This document shows, piece after piece, positions 9,094 through 17,382 of a DNA stretch of 64,000 bases. Origin of the DNA: Paraburkholderia sp. (GTDB taxonomy: Bacteria; Pseudomonadota; Gammaproteobacteria; Burkholderiales; Burkholderiaceae); assembly GCA_004322045.1 (NCBI GenBank), contig SCRN01000014.1, forward strand, positions 62,001-126,000, written 5' to 3'. Under the pieces are notes generated by a model that worked only from the letters and a program-made list of their open reading frames with translations, did no database searches and was not told where the DNA came from. A program made the position numbers and the translations under genes. Each line of letters starts with the position of its first letter. Positions within the stretch are counted from its first letter, which is position 1.

Positions 9094-11292
9094 TTACGAA
9101 AAATTCATGGCGCCGTGCGACGCACGGCTCTCACGGTTCAGTGCAGCGACGTCCACGATCAGCGCGACGCTGCCGTCGCCCAGAATCGTGGCCGCCGAAA
9201 TGCCGCGCACCTTGCGGTAGTTCGTTTCGAGGTTCTTCACGACCACTTGCTGCTGGCCGACCAACTCGTCGATCAGCATCGCGAAGCGACGGCCCTCGGT
9301 TTGCATGATCGTCACGATGCCTTGGGTCGGCTCCGTGCGTGCGCCCTCCACCGAGAACGCCTCGTGCAGCGGAACGAGCGGCAGGTATTCGCCGCGCACG
9401 CGCACCACGCGCTCGCCGTTGGCCACGGTGTAAATGTCCTCCGCCACGGGCTGCAGCGATTCCATGACGAAGTTCAGCGGCAGGATGAAGATTTCGCTGC
9501 CGACCTTCACCGACATGCCGTCGAGAATCGCCAACGTGAGCGGCAAGACGATGCGCGTCGTCGTGCCCTTGCCCGCGTGCGACGTGATCTCGACGTGACC
9601 GCCCATCGATTGGATATTGCGCTTGACGACGTCCATGCCGACGCCGCGGCCCGAGACGTCGGTCACCTGTTCCGCCGTCGAGAAACCCGGCATGAAGATG
9701 AGGTTCCAGACTTCCTCGTCGCTCATCGATTCGCTCACCGGCATGCCTTGCTTCATGGCCTTGGCGAGAATCTTGTCGCGACGCAAGCCCGCGCCGTCGT
9801 CGCTCACTTCGATGACGATGTTGCCGCCGTGATGCGCCGCGGACAGCACGAGCTGGCCCGCGCCGTCCTTGCCTGCTGCGCGCCGCGCCTCGACCGTTTC
9901 GATGCCGTGGTCGAGACTGTTGCGCACGAGGTGCGTCAGCGGATCGATGATCCGCTCGATCAAACTCTTGTCGAGCTCCGTTGCTTGACCGAAGGTAACG
10001 AGTTCGACTTCCTTGCCGAGCTTGGCCGCCAGATCGCGCACGAGGCGCGGGAAGCGGCTGAAGACGTAATCCATCGGCATCATGCGGATCGACATCACGG
10101 TTTCCTGCAGATCGCGCGCGTTTCGCTCGAGCTGCGCCATGCCGTTGAACAGCCGATCATGCAGCGCAGGATCGAAGGTGCTCGTCGTTTCGGCCAGCAT
10201 CGCCTGCGTAATGACGAGTTCGCCGACGAGGTTGATCAGTTGATCGACCTTTTCCACGCCGACGCGAATCGAGCTGCCTTCGCTTGACGCCGCAGCGCCG
10301 GCCGGACGCGCCTTCTTGTCCTCCGCCGAGGCTGCCGCGGCCGGAGCCGCGACCGCCTTGGGCGCCTCGGCTTTGGGCTCGGCCGCCGGCGCCGCGCTGA
10401 CGGCCGGCGTCGCGGGCGCTGCCGGCGCAGCTGCCGGAGCGCTCGCCTGGGCCGCAGGTGCGGGTGCGCTCGCTTGCGGCGCGCTCGCCACTAGCGCCGG
10501 CGCTTCGGCCTCGCCTTCAGGAGCGGCGCCGCGGCCGATCGTGATCTGGCTTTCGTCGATCACGAAACAGCACACCGCCGTGATGTCCTCGGGCGGCACG
10601 TCGGTGTCGAGGTAGACGACCAAGTCGCCCCCGCTCTTCGCCTGTCCCACGATGTGTCCCAGATTGCCCAATTCTTCGATCAGGAGTTCCTGGTCCTTCT
10701 CCCCCACCCCCCGTAGCGTCACTTTCAGGTGAGGTTCTGCATTGTTCGCATCGCCCGCCGACGAACCGCCGGCCACGCCGTGCGTCGCCTCGACAGCCTG
10801 TTGGACCACGTGCTCGGGCGTGCCGCCGGCCGCGGCAGCCGGAACCGGCGCCGCACTGACGGCCGGGGCCGGAGCCGCGGTCGGCGCGGCAGCCGCTCCG
10901 CTCGCCTCGGCATGCAAGCGCTCGAGTTTCGCGCAGATGGCGGAGGCCGCGACCGCATCGGGCTCGGCGCTCGCGCGGTAGGCGGCGAGCTGATCGGCGA
11001 GCACGTCCTTGGTTTCGAGGAACGTATCGATCATGTCCTTGCGCAACGTGAGTTCGTTGTTGCGCGCGCGATCGAGCAGCGATTCCAGGATGTGCGTCGT
11101 TTCCGTCAGCGCCGTGAAGCCGAAGGTCGCCGCGCCGCCCTTGATCGAGTGCGCCGCGCGAAAGATGGCCGCGAGATCCTCGGGGTCGGGCGTGCCGACA
11201 TTCAGGTTCAGCAGCAACTGCTCCATCTGCGCGAGCAGTTCATCCGCCTCGTCGAAGAACGTCTGATAAAACTGGGTAATGTCGAGTGTCAT
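9094..11292 (-). CDS. cheA: chemotaxis histidine kinase CheA
   Basis: A 732-residue kinase of the chemotaxis array. Domains in order: Hpt with phospho-acceptor His48 (AAHSIKGGA); an Ala-rich linker; the P2-like CheY-binding domain (about 185-245); a second long Ala/Pro linker; the dimerisation domain (about 330-390); the HATPase domain (NSLDHGIE, DDGAGL, GRGVGMDVV); and a C-terminal CheW-like regulatory domain. It phosphorylates CheY and CheB. The gap to the upstream cheY1 holds five tandem decamers at 11392-11441. The two long Ala-rich linkers are typical of Burkholderia CheA. Confidence 0.96.
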   Translation of the reverse strand: MTLDITQFYQTFFDEADELLAQMEQLLLNLNVGTPDPEDLAAIFRAAHSIKGGAATFGFTALTETTHILESLLDRARNNELTLRKDMIDTFLETKDVLADQLAAYRASAEPDAVAASAICAKLERLHAEASGAAAAPTAAPAPAVSAAPVPAAAAGGTPEHVVQQAVEATHGVAGGSSAGDANNAEPHLKVTLRGVGEKDQELLIEELGNLGHIVGQAKSGGDLVVYLDTDVPPEDITAVCCFVIDESQITIGRGAAPEGEAEAPALVASAPQASAPAPAAQASAPAAAPAAPATPAVSAAPAAEPKAEAPKAVAAPAAAASAEDKKARPAGAAASSEGSSIRVGVEKVDQLINLVGELVITQAMLAETTSTFDPALHDRLFNGMAQLERNARDLQETVMSIRMMPMDYVFSRFPRLVRDLAAKLGKEVELVTFGQATELDKSLIERIIDPLTHLVRNSLDHGIETVEARRAAGKDGAGQLVLSAAHHGGNIVIEVSDDGAGLRRDKILAKAMKQGMPVSESMSDEEVWNLIFMPGFSTAEQVTDVSGRGVGMDVVKRNIQSMGGHVEITSHAGKGTTTRIVLPLTLAILDGMSVKVGSEIFILPLNFVMESLQPVAEDIYTVANGERVVRVRGEYLPLVPLHEAFSVEGARTEPTQGIVTIMQTEGRRFAMLIDELVGQQQVVVKNLETNYRKVRGISAATILGDGSVALIVDVAALNRESRASHGAMNFS

Positions 11293-11391
11293 GCTTCAGT
11301 CACCGCTAAGAGTCGTGTGCTCGCTGGTGCGCGTTGTTCGTTCATTGCGCGCGCCGTGCGCCGCAGATGCCCTGTCTTTGCCTATTTCCCG

Positions 11392-11441
11392 CCGGTTCAT
11401 ACCGGTTCATACCGGTGCATATCGGTTCGTATCGATCCGTA
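11392..11441. repeat. five tandem 10-bp repeats between cheY1 and cheA
   Basis: Five back-to-back decamers between the stop of cheY1 (11459) and the start of cheA (11292). The first two are identical (CCGGTTCATA). The next three diverge stepwise (CCGGTGCATA, TCGGTTCGTA, TCGATCCGTA). The period is one helical turn. The block lies in the 166-base untranslated gap ahead of cheA, so it could be a regulator array or a relic of slippage. Confidence 0.75.
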
Positions 11442-11458
11442 TTCCTGTCTCTCGCCCG

Positions 11459-11833
11459 TCACGCGCCTTGAGCGTTGAGCGCGTCGACGAGCTCCGTCAG
11501 CGTGTCGGGGTCGAGCGGCTTTTCGATCCAACCGCTCGCGCCCGCCGCGCGCGCCGCATCCTTGAAGGCAACGCCGTCTTCGGTCGTCAGAACGAAGATC
11601 GGCGTGGCCGCGTAGGCCGGCTGCGCGCGCAGCGCCGCGATCACATCGAGCCCGCTGCGCTTGGGCATGTACTGATCCGTCAGCACGAGATCGAACCGGC
11701 TCGCCAAGGCGCTCGCCAACCCTTCGTCGCCGTCGGCGGCCACCGTCACCTCGTAGCCCGCGCTGCGCAACGTCGCCGCGAGGATTTCACGCATCGCGAC
11801 CGAATCGTCGATCGCCAAAATGTGCTTGATCAT
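11459..11833 (-). CDS. CheY-like single-domain response regulator (cheY1)
   Basis: A 124-residue receiver domain with acidic pair Asp9/Asp10, phospho-acceptor Asp53 (LTDQYMPKRSG), Thr83/Thr84 and Lys105. It is distinct from the cheZ-linked CheY: it lacks the KENIIAAAQ surface that binds FliM. It may act as a phosphate sink or partner of CheA. It lies between motB and cheA, the position usual in Burkholderiaceae, and is co-oriented with both. Confidence 0.92.
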   Translation of the reverse strand: MIKHILAIDDSVAMREILAATLRSAGYEVTVAADGDEGLASALASRFDLVLTDQYMPKRSGLDVIAALRAQPAYAATPIFVLTTEDGVAFKDAARAAGASGWIEKPLDPDTLTELVDALNAQGA

Positions 11834-11870
11834 GTATGCCTCACCCCGCTCCCGCTCCCACGCTCGCCGC

Positions 11871-12893
11871 TCATTGCTTCGCTCCTGGTCCCATGGCGCT
11901 CACGGGCGGCGGCGCCACCGCCGGCACGGCTCGCGGCGCGATCTTGCCGACGAGCGGCGCCGCGCTGGCTGCGTCGTCCGAGAGCGTCGTCGGCGTCGAG
12001 TCATCATGCATCAATGCGTCCTCGGCCTTTTTGTTGAGAACGATGATGCTGATACGTCTATTCTCCGGATCGAGCGGATCGGCCTTGTTCAGGTTTTGCG
12101 TCGATGCGAGTCCCAGCACGCGCAGCACCTTGTTCTCGTCCATGCCGCCTGCGATCAATTCACGGCGCGACGCGTTCGCCCGGTCGGCCGACAGCTCCCA
12201 ATTGCCGTAGCCCTTGCCGCCGCCCGCATAAGGCACGGCATCGGTATGGCCCTGCACGACGATCCGGTTGGGCACGTCGTTCAGCGTTTGGCCGATCGCG
12301 CGCAGAATGTCGCGCATGTACGGTTCGACCTCGTCGCTCGCCGTCGCGAACATCGGCCGCTTCTGGCTATCGACGATTTCGATGCGCAGGCCCGTGAGCG
12401 TCGAATCGATGCGAATCTGCTGTTTGAACTGGCGCAACACCGGATTGGACTCGATCGCGGCCATCAACTTGACCTGCAGATCGTGCAGCCGCGCCTGCTC
12501 GCGCCTCTCCAGCGCGCCTTGCAGCATGTTCAGCGCTTGATCGTCGGCTTTGGTGGCCGTATGCGTCGCCTGCGCCGTCGTGCCGTCCGAACGGCGCGTG
12601 ACCCCGTCGGTATCGGTGGAAATGTCGCGTCCGCCGCCTTTGATGATGCTCGACTCCTGGGCGCTGCGATCGCCGCCGCCGAGCAGCGCCGCCTTCAACG
12701 GCTGGTTGAAATACTCGGCGATGCCCTTGAGCTGCACCGGCGTGACGGCGCTGAGCAGCCACATCAACAGGAAGAACGCCATCATCGCGGTCATGAAGTC
12801 CGCGTAGGCGAGCTTCCATGCACCGCCGTGATGCCCCTTCTTGGAAGGCGCCACGCGCTTGACGATGATCGCCCTGTCCTTGCCCTTGGTCAT
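11871..12893 (-). CDS. motB: flagellar stator protein MotB (set 1)
   Basis: A 340-residue inner-membrane stator subunit. A short basic cytoplasmic N-terminus precedes one transmembrane helix carrying the ion-binding Asp32 (AYADFMTAMMAFFLLMWLL). The periplasmic plug/linker follows, then a C-terminal OmpA-like peptidoglycan-binding domain (VVQGHTDAVPYAGG, NWELSADRANASRREL). It works with MotA to couple ion flow to rotation. The lack of polar residues typical of sodium-driven PomB in the helix favours a proton stator, but this is inference. A second MotB gene lies at 45607-46590. Confidence 0.94.
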   Translation of the reverse strand: MTKGKDRAIIVKRVAPSKKGHHGGAWKLAYADFMTAMMAFFLLMWLLSAVTPVQLKGIAEYFNQPLKAALLGGGDRSAQESSIIKGGGRDISTDTDGVTRRSDGTTAQATHTATKADDQALNMLQGALERREQARLHDLQVKLMAAIESNPVLRQFKQQIRIDSTLTGLRIEIVDSQKRPMFATASDEVEPYMRDILRAIGQTLNDVPNRIVVQGHTDAVPYAGGGKGYGNWELSADRANASRRELIAGGMDENKVLRVLGLASTQNLNKADPLDPENRRISIIVLNKKAEDALMHDDSTPTTLSDDAASAAPLVGKIAPRAVPAVAPPPVSAMGPGAKQ

Positions 12894-12928
12894 GCTCGCG
12901 CGTCCTCGTTTTCCTCAGTCCGTGCCGC

Positions 12929-13789
12929 TCATTTCGCCTTGACGCGGCGCACGTGCTCTTCGAGCTCGGCGAACGACGGGCGCTCGGGAGAGAACAGCAC
13001 CTTGCGGCCGAACTCGACGGCGATCGCCGGCGCATAGCCGTTCAGACTCGCGAGAATCGTGACCTTGATGCACTGGAACATCTTCGTCGACTCGGCCACG
13101 CGCTGCTCGGCCAAGCTCCCGAGCGGCCCGATGAGCCCATACGAGAGCAGGATGCCGAGGAAGGTGCCGACGAGCGCCTGCGCGATCATCGCGCCGAGCA
13201 CCGCGGGCGGCTTGTCGGCCGAGGCCATCGTATGCACAACCCCCATCACGGCCGCGACGATGCCGAATGCGGGCATGGCGTCGCCGACGCGGCTCAGCGC
13301 ATGCGCCGGGCCTTCGCCTTCGGCGTGATGCGTCTCGATCTCCTCGTCCATGAGGCTTTCGATCTCGAACGCATTCATATTGCCGCCCACCATCAAACGC
13401 AGATAGTCGGTCAGGAATTCGACGATATGGTGATCGGCGAGGATCTTCGGGTACTGCGTGAAAATCGGGCTCTTCTCGGGATCGTCGATATCGGCTTCAA
13501 GCGTGAGCGTGCCTTCCTTGCGCGCCTTTGCAAGCAAAACGTAAAGCAGCGCCATCAGCTCCATATACGTGTCCTTCGTATACTTCGAGCCTTTGAATAG
13601 CGTCGGCAACAGTCGGATGGTCGCCTTGATCGTCTTCATGCCGTTGCCGAGAATGAACGCCCCCAGCCCGGCGCCGGCGATCATCAGCCCTTCCTCGGGT
13701 TGCACTAGCGCGCCCAGATGGCCGCCCGCGAGCGCATAGCCGCCGAAGACGGACAACACGGTTACGAGTGTTCCAACGAAAATCAGCAC
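12929..13789 (-). CDS. motA: flagellar stator protein MotA (set 1)
   Basis: A 286-residue four-helix inner-membrane protein. The start chosen is GTG at 13789, giving the canonical MLIFVGTLV N-terminus with GAGGA about 9 bases upstream; a GTG five codons earlier exists. The cytoplasmic loop holds RKEGTLTLEADIDDPEKSP and the MDEEIETHHAEGEG segment. The last two helices contain MPAFGIVAAVMGVVHTM with the conserved proline and GTFLGILLSYG. It is the first gene of the long mot-che operon and lies 46 bases downstream of a sigma-28 type promoter. Confidence 0.94.
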   Translation of the reverse strand: MLIFVGTLVTVLSVFGGYALAGGHLGALVQPEEGLMIAGAGLGAFILGNGMKTIKATIRLLPTLFKGSKYTKDTYMELMALLYVLLAKARKEGTLTLEADIDDPEKSPIFTQYPKILADHHIVEFLTDYLRLMVGGNMNAFEIESLMDEEIETHHAEGEGPAHALSRVGDAMPAFGIVAAVMGVVHTMASADKPPAVLGAMIAQALVGTFLGILLSYGLIGPLGSLAEQRVAESTKMFQCIKVTILASLNGYAPAIAVEFGRKVLFSPERPSFAELEEHVRRVKAK

Positions 13790-13834
13790 AGCTGGGATCC
13801 TCACAAGGTCGACGGGAGACCGTCGTTAATCTGG

Positions 13835-13861
13835 TTTACGGCAGGCAAGCCGAAAACTTTG
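13835..13861 (-). promoter_or_regulatory. sigma-28 (FliA) type promoter for motA operon
   Basis: Read on the minus strand: CAAAGTTT, 11 bases, GCCGTAAA. The FliA consensus is TAAAGTTT-N11-GCCGATAA, so spacing is exact and 13 of 16 positions agree. It ends 46 bases before the motA GTG. Confidence 0.7.
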
Positions 13862-13911
13862 GGGGCAAATGAGGGCCGGAAACGCCGTGTAAACCAGGAC
13901 GCCGCCCGACT

Positions 13912-13946
13912 GGACAGGCCTGTCCGCCTGTCGGGACCGCAGGCGG
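13912..13946. repeat. palindrome plus hairpin between flhC and motA
   Basis: A 14-base perfect palindrome at 13912-13925 abuts a hairpin with 7-base arms at 13924-13930 and 13940-13946. It lies downstream of flhC and may attenuate read-through into motA. No T-run follows on the minus strand. Confidence 0.4.
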
Positions 13947-14004
13947 GGGTGGGGAGCGGGCCGCATGCCGGCCCGCGGTGCGCGACAGAGCCCGACTGGG
14001 CGCG

Positions 14005-14586
14005 CTAGGCCGCGAGTTCGGACGCGCCCGGCTGCGCGAGCGCGACGGCCTGCTGCGCCTTGGCGGCGGCCGATTTCTTGGTCTTGCCGGCCCGCGAAGG
14101 CGGCTGACACAAACCGCAGACGAAGGCGTGCCGCGGATCGTGCGCATGCGCGACGAAATGCCCGCGGCACCGCGTGCAGGCCGTCATCTGCAACATCCCG
14201 GACTCGAAGAAACGCACCAAAGTCCAGGCGCGCGTGAGGCTGAGCAGCGCTTCGTCGCCATTGAGCGCCGTATGCTCCAAGTAAAGGCGATAGCTCTTCA
14301 CGATCGACTGGATGGTCTCGCAGCCTCCATGCTCGGCCATGAAGCGGTAGATATTGAAGAACAGCGACGAGTGAATGTTCGGCTGCCAGGTCATGAACCA
14401 GTCGGTCGAGAACGGCAGCATGCCCTTGGGCGGCGACGCCCCCTTCAACTCCTTGTACAGCTTAATGAGCCGGTCGCGCGACAGGCTCGTTTCCGCTTCG
14501 AGCAGTTGCAGGCGTGCGCCCAATTCGATCAACTCGATCGCCAGCGTGATTTCCTTGACTTCGAGCACGACGCTCTTGGTTGCCAT
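14005..14586 (-). CDS. flhC: flagellar master regulator FlhC
   Basis: A 193-residue subunit of the FlhD4C2 activator that switches on class 2 flagellar genes. The zinc site is visible as CxxC (137, 140) and a second CxxC (157, 160). The N-terminal helical part has ARLQLLEAETSLSRDRLIKLYKELKG, as in other FlhC proteins. It follows flhD by 135 bases. The C-terminal 30 residues are Ala/Lys-rich and variable. Confidence 0.96.
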   Translation of the reverse strand: MATKSVVLEVKEITLAIELIELGARLQLLEAETSLSRDRLIKLYKELKGASPPKGMLPFSTDWFMTWQPNIHSSLFFNIYRFMAEHGGCETIQSIVKSYRLYLEHTALNGDEALLSLTRAWTLVRFFESGMLQMTACTRCRGHFVAHAHDPRHAFVCGLCQPPSRAGKTKKSAAAKAQQAVALAQPGASELAA

Positions 14587-14721
14587 ATCGGCCGTGTGCC
14601 CCGGTTACTTGATAGCTAATCGCTGGTGTGTGTTCTGTTCAACCGCTTGGCCGCGCTAAAGCGCCCAGACCGCGGCGACGGCGACGATGGCCGCGGCACG
14701 TGGCGCCGCGTGGGCCGGTGC

Positions 14722-15042
14722 TCAGCCCATCGAAGCGGCGGGTTGTCCGGCCATCAGGATGGCCGAATGCGCTTGGGCCACCGACGCGCTCTTGCCCTTG
14801 TCGGCCAACGACGAAAGCACGGCATGGTCGTCGAAGCGGAAGCGGCACAAAAGTTGATTCGATGCGGCCAGCTTCACCGTTTGCGCGAACGAGAGGCTGG
14901 TGAGGACATCGGCCAACTGGCCGCCGATCCCCATGCGGAACATCCCCATCGCCTTGTCTTCCCGCAACAGGCGCTGTGCGAGCAACAGATACGAGAGATT
15001 GATTTCCTTGATCTCGCTGAGCATTTGGCTGGTGGCGCTCAT
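14722..15042 (-). CDS. flhD: flagellar master regulator FlhD
   Basis: A 106-residue all-helical partner of FlhC. LSEIKEINLSYLLLAQRLLREDKAMG at the N-terminus is the family signature, followed by the FRMGIGGQLADVLTSLSFAQTVKLA segment. Length is typical. It is the first gene of flhDC, and a 526-base upstream region separates it from a divergent glycosyltransferase gene. Confidence 0.96.
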   Translation of the reverse strand: MSATSQMLSEIKEINLSYLLLAQRLLREDKAMGMFRMGIGGQLADVLTSLSFAQTVKLAASNQLLCRFRFDDHAVLSSLADKGKSASVAQAHSAILMAGQPAASMG

Positions 15043-15568
15043 GATTCCCCCGGGCTGGTCTGTGCTGTGTCGTTCGGAAACGTTTGCTCGGCAGCGTGCG
15101 ACTTACCACGGTGCTGCCGCCCGTCCTCGTGTTGGGCAAATTGTGTCTAATTGTAAAAGGGGTGGAAATAGGAAGAGCACCGCCGGCGCATGCCGGAAAT
15201 GTCTATAAAGCATGTAGGAATTTTTCTGACATTCACACCCCATATGGGTTTGCGGGTATGGGCGGGTTCGTCGAGCCGCTGGAAGGGAGGCGTTCGCCAA
15301 AACCGATCGTCGTATCGATACAAATGATCCTTACCAAGGAGGCGATCGACATCTATCCGCAACATATGCCGGCTAACGAAAGCGCCGAGCCCGCTTTTTA
15401 CCGGATTTCACCGTTGAAATAAGGGCGCGCTGTTTCTGCGTGTAACAAGGATTAAGGGTTTGAAAACTTACTCTTAGCGGCCGGGTTCGGTCCTGATAAT
15501 GGCTGGGCAACCCAAAAGCCATCGGCGGCAAGGTTGCGCGCGCCGCCCACTGAAAGGAGATTGACGCA
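15043..15568. other. flhDC / glycosyltransferase divergent intergenic region
   Basis: No convincing gene. It must contain the flhD promoter (minus strand) and the promoter of the GT4 gene (plus strand). It is richer in A+T around 15135-15250 than its surroundings. Two AATTGT copies ten bases apart (15139-15144, 15149-15154) are visible. I could not fix -35/-10 boxes with confidence. Confidence 0.4.
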
Positions 15569-16636
15569 ATGCGAATCGCTCAGATCGCGCCGCTTTACGA
15601 AGCCGTACCGCCGAAGTTCTACGGAGGCACCGAACGCGTCGTGTCGTATTTGACCGAAGCGCTCGTCGAGCTCGGACACGACGTCACGCTGTTCGCAAGC
15701 GGCGATTCGCTTACCTCGGCGACGCTCGATGCCGCTTGGCCGAGGGCGCTGCGCTTGGACCCGACGATCCGCGATCCGCTCGCGCCGCATATGCTGCTAC
15801 TCGAAAAGGTGCGCCAGCTCGCAAGCCAATTCGATGTGCTGCATTTCCACCTCGACTATTTGCCGTTCTCGCTGTTCGCGGACGCGGCCGCGCCGTCTTT
15901 GACGACGCTGCACGGCCGGCTCGACCTGCCCGAACTGCAACCCGTGTTCGACACGTTCTCGCAAGCCAATGTCGTGTCGATCTCGCAGTCGCAACGCGTT
16001 CCGTTGCCGCAAGCGCGGTGGTGCGACACCGTCTATCACGGGCTGCCCGAACGCCTGTTGACGCCGCAACCGCATTGCGAGCCTGAATATTTGGCTTTTC
16101 TCGGGCGAATTTGCCCCGAAAAGCGCGTCGATACGGCAATCAAAATCGCCGCAATGAGTGGCTTGCCGCTGAAAATCGCAGCCAAAGTCGACAAGGTCGA
16201 TCGCGATTACTTCAAGGAACAGATCGAGCCTCTGCTATCGCAGGCGCATGTCGAGTTCGTGGGCGAAATCGACGAGGCGCGCAAGCCCGAGTTCTTGTCT
16301 CGCGCGAAAGCGCTCCTCTTTCCAATCGATTGGTGCGAGCCTTTCGGCCTCGTGATGATCGAAGCCATGGCGTGCGGCACACCGGTCATCGCATTCAATC
16401 GCGGCTCCGTGCCGGAGGTGATCGATCACGCGGTGACGGGCTACATCGTGGAGGACGTTCAAGGCGCGGTGGCGGCGCTCGAGCGCTTGCCCGAATTGTC
16501 TCGCGAGGAAATTCGCGCACAGTTCGAGCGGCGCTTTACCGCTCGGACGATGGCGAGCAACTACGTGAAATGCTACGAGACGCTGCTCCAGCAAAGCGCC
16601 GGACGCCCGCAGTTGCGCAGCGTGGCAGCGGGATAA
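15569..16636 (+). CDS. glycosyltransferase family 4 protein
   Basis: A 355-residue GT-B glycosyltransferase. The N-terminal domain starts MRIAQIAPLYEAVPPKFYGGTERVV, with the Gly-rich acceptor loop. The C-terminal nucleotide-sugar domain has YLAFLGRICPEKRVD and EPFGLVMIEAMACGTPVIAF, the E-x7-E motif of GT4 enzymes. A GGAG ribosome site precedes the ATG. No signal peptide, so it is probably cytoplasmic. The acceptor is unknown. It is single, divergent from flhDC, so a link to motility is not shown. An inverted repeat follows it. Confidence 0.88.
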   Translation: MRIAQIAPLYEAVPPKFYGGTERVVSYLTEALVELGHDVTLFASGDSLTSATLDAAWPRALRLDPTIRDPLAPHMLLLEKVRQLASQFDVLHFHLDYLPFSLFADAAAPSLTTLHGRLDLPELQPVFDTFSQANVVSISQSQRVPLPQARWCDTVYHGLPERLLTPQPHCEPEYLAFLGRICPEKRVDTAIKIAAMSGLPLKIAAKVDKVDRDYFKEQIEPLLSQAHVEFVGEIDEARKPEFLSRAKALLFPIDWCEPFGLVMIEAMACGTPVIAFNRGSVPEVIDHAVTGYIVEDVQGAVAALERLPELSREEIRAQFERRFTARTMASNYVKCYETLLQQSAGRPQLRSVAAG

Positions 16637-16643
16637 ATCGTAT

Positions 16644-16678
16644 TCGCATAGCCCGGCGTCGGGTGCGGGGCTATGCGA
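16644..16678. terminator. inverted repeat between convergent GT4 and H-NS-like genes
   Basis: Perfect 11-base arms at 16644-16654 and 16668-16678 with a 13-base loop. It sits 8 bases past the glycosyltransferase stop and 52 bases past the opposing H-NS-like stop. There is no strong T-run, so a shared weak terminator is the best reading. Confidence 0.45.
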
Positions 16679-16729
16679 GGAGCGCGCCGTTCGGCGCGCT
16701 TGGCAGCCGTGAGCGAGTGAGCGCGTGAA

Positions 16730-17032
16730 TTACTGCGCGATGAGGAAGCGATCGCGGTTCTTGCCGGCAATCCACTTGGGCGGCTTGCCGCGCCCGCTCC
16801 ACGTATTGCCCGACTTGGGATCCTGGTACTTGGGGGGCAGCGGGGTTTTCTTCGCCGGTGGGCGGCCGCGCCGCGGCGCTTCGGCGAATCCCAAGTCACT
16901 GGCGCCGAGCCCGAATTCGGCAATCTTTTGCTTGATTTCCGCGATCACATTGACGACTTCTTGGCGGCGCGCCTCGTCAGCCTGCGCCTGCAGCTTTGCG
17001 ATCTGAGCCTTGAGCTCTGCGTATTGGGACAT
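16730..17032 (-). CDS. H-NS family nucleoid-associated protein
   Basis: A 100-residue protein. Residues 1-50 form a coiled-coil oligomerisation region (SQYAELKAQIAKLQAQADEARR). A basic linker RRGRPPAKK is followed by the H-NS DNA-binding motif (YQDPKSGNTWSGRGKPPKWI). The start at 17032 is chosen because the upstream extension is not H-NS-like. It likely silences AT-rich or acquired DNA. It is one of the several small H-NS paralogues typical of Burkholderia; the target set is unknown. Confidence 0.92.
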   Translation of the reverse strand: MSQYAELKAQIAKLQAQADEARRQEVVNVIAEIKQKIAEFGLGASDLGFAEAPRRGRPPAKKTPLPPKYQDPKSGNTWSGRGKPPKWIAGKNRDRFLIAQ

Positions 17033-17382
17033 CGTGGTCTCCCTTGTTTGAAAAGAGTTTGTTCGGAGGTTAGTCGGAACTTTACCGGCTGGCAATGCCG
17101 AATTTACCCGAGATTGAGCGAAATGAAATCGTACGATAATTCTTAAATGTGCGTGGACCGTGCGAAAAACCTCATTAGCCGGCCAATAGCCGTCCCTCGC
17201 CTGCGATGCTATTGATGCGAATGCCGGGAAATGAGCGCGGGTGCGTCGCTGTTAGAATCGGCTCGATCGCTAAGCCTATTGGGCCTCGTCACTTATTGCA
17301 CTGCGCTCGGCAACGCAAGCTCGCAAGCCTGGAACTGGCGCGAACCCTAAGCGCGGTCTACCTCTCTTGAAAGGGAAGCGCC
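17033..17382. other. intergenic region upstream of H-NS-like and phosphatase genes
   Basis: A 350-base divergent region. The part next to the H-NS-like gene (about 17090-17160) is AT-rich and probably carries its promoter. An AGGGAAG ribosome site lies before the phosphatase ATG. No gene or further structure was found. Confidence 0.4.

Noticed and set aside
7813-10287. 824-codon open frame opposite the chemoreceptor, cheW and cheA
   Set aside because: It is an antisense frame of three well-identified genes. Its composition (Arg/His/Asp-rich) is typical of GC-rich shadow frames.
13912-13946. Rho-independent terminator after flhC
   Set aside because: Stem structures exist, but no T-run follows on the transcribed strand, so only a repeat is reported.
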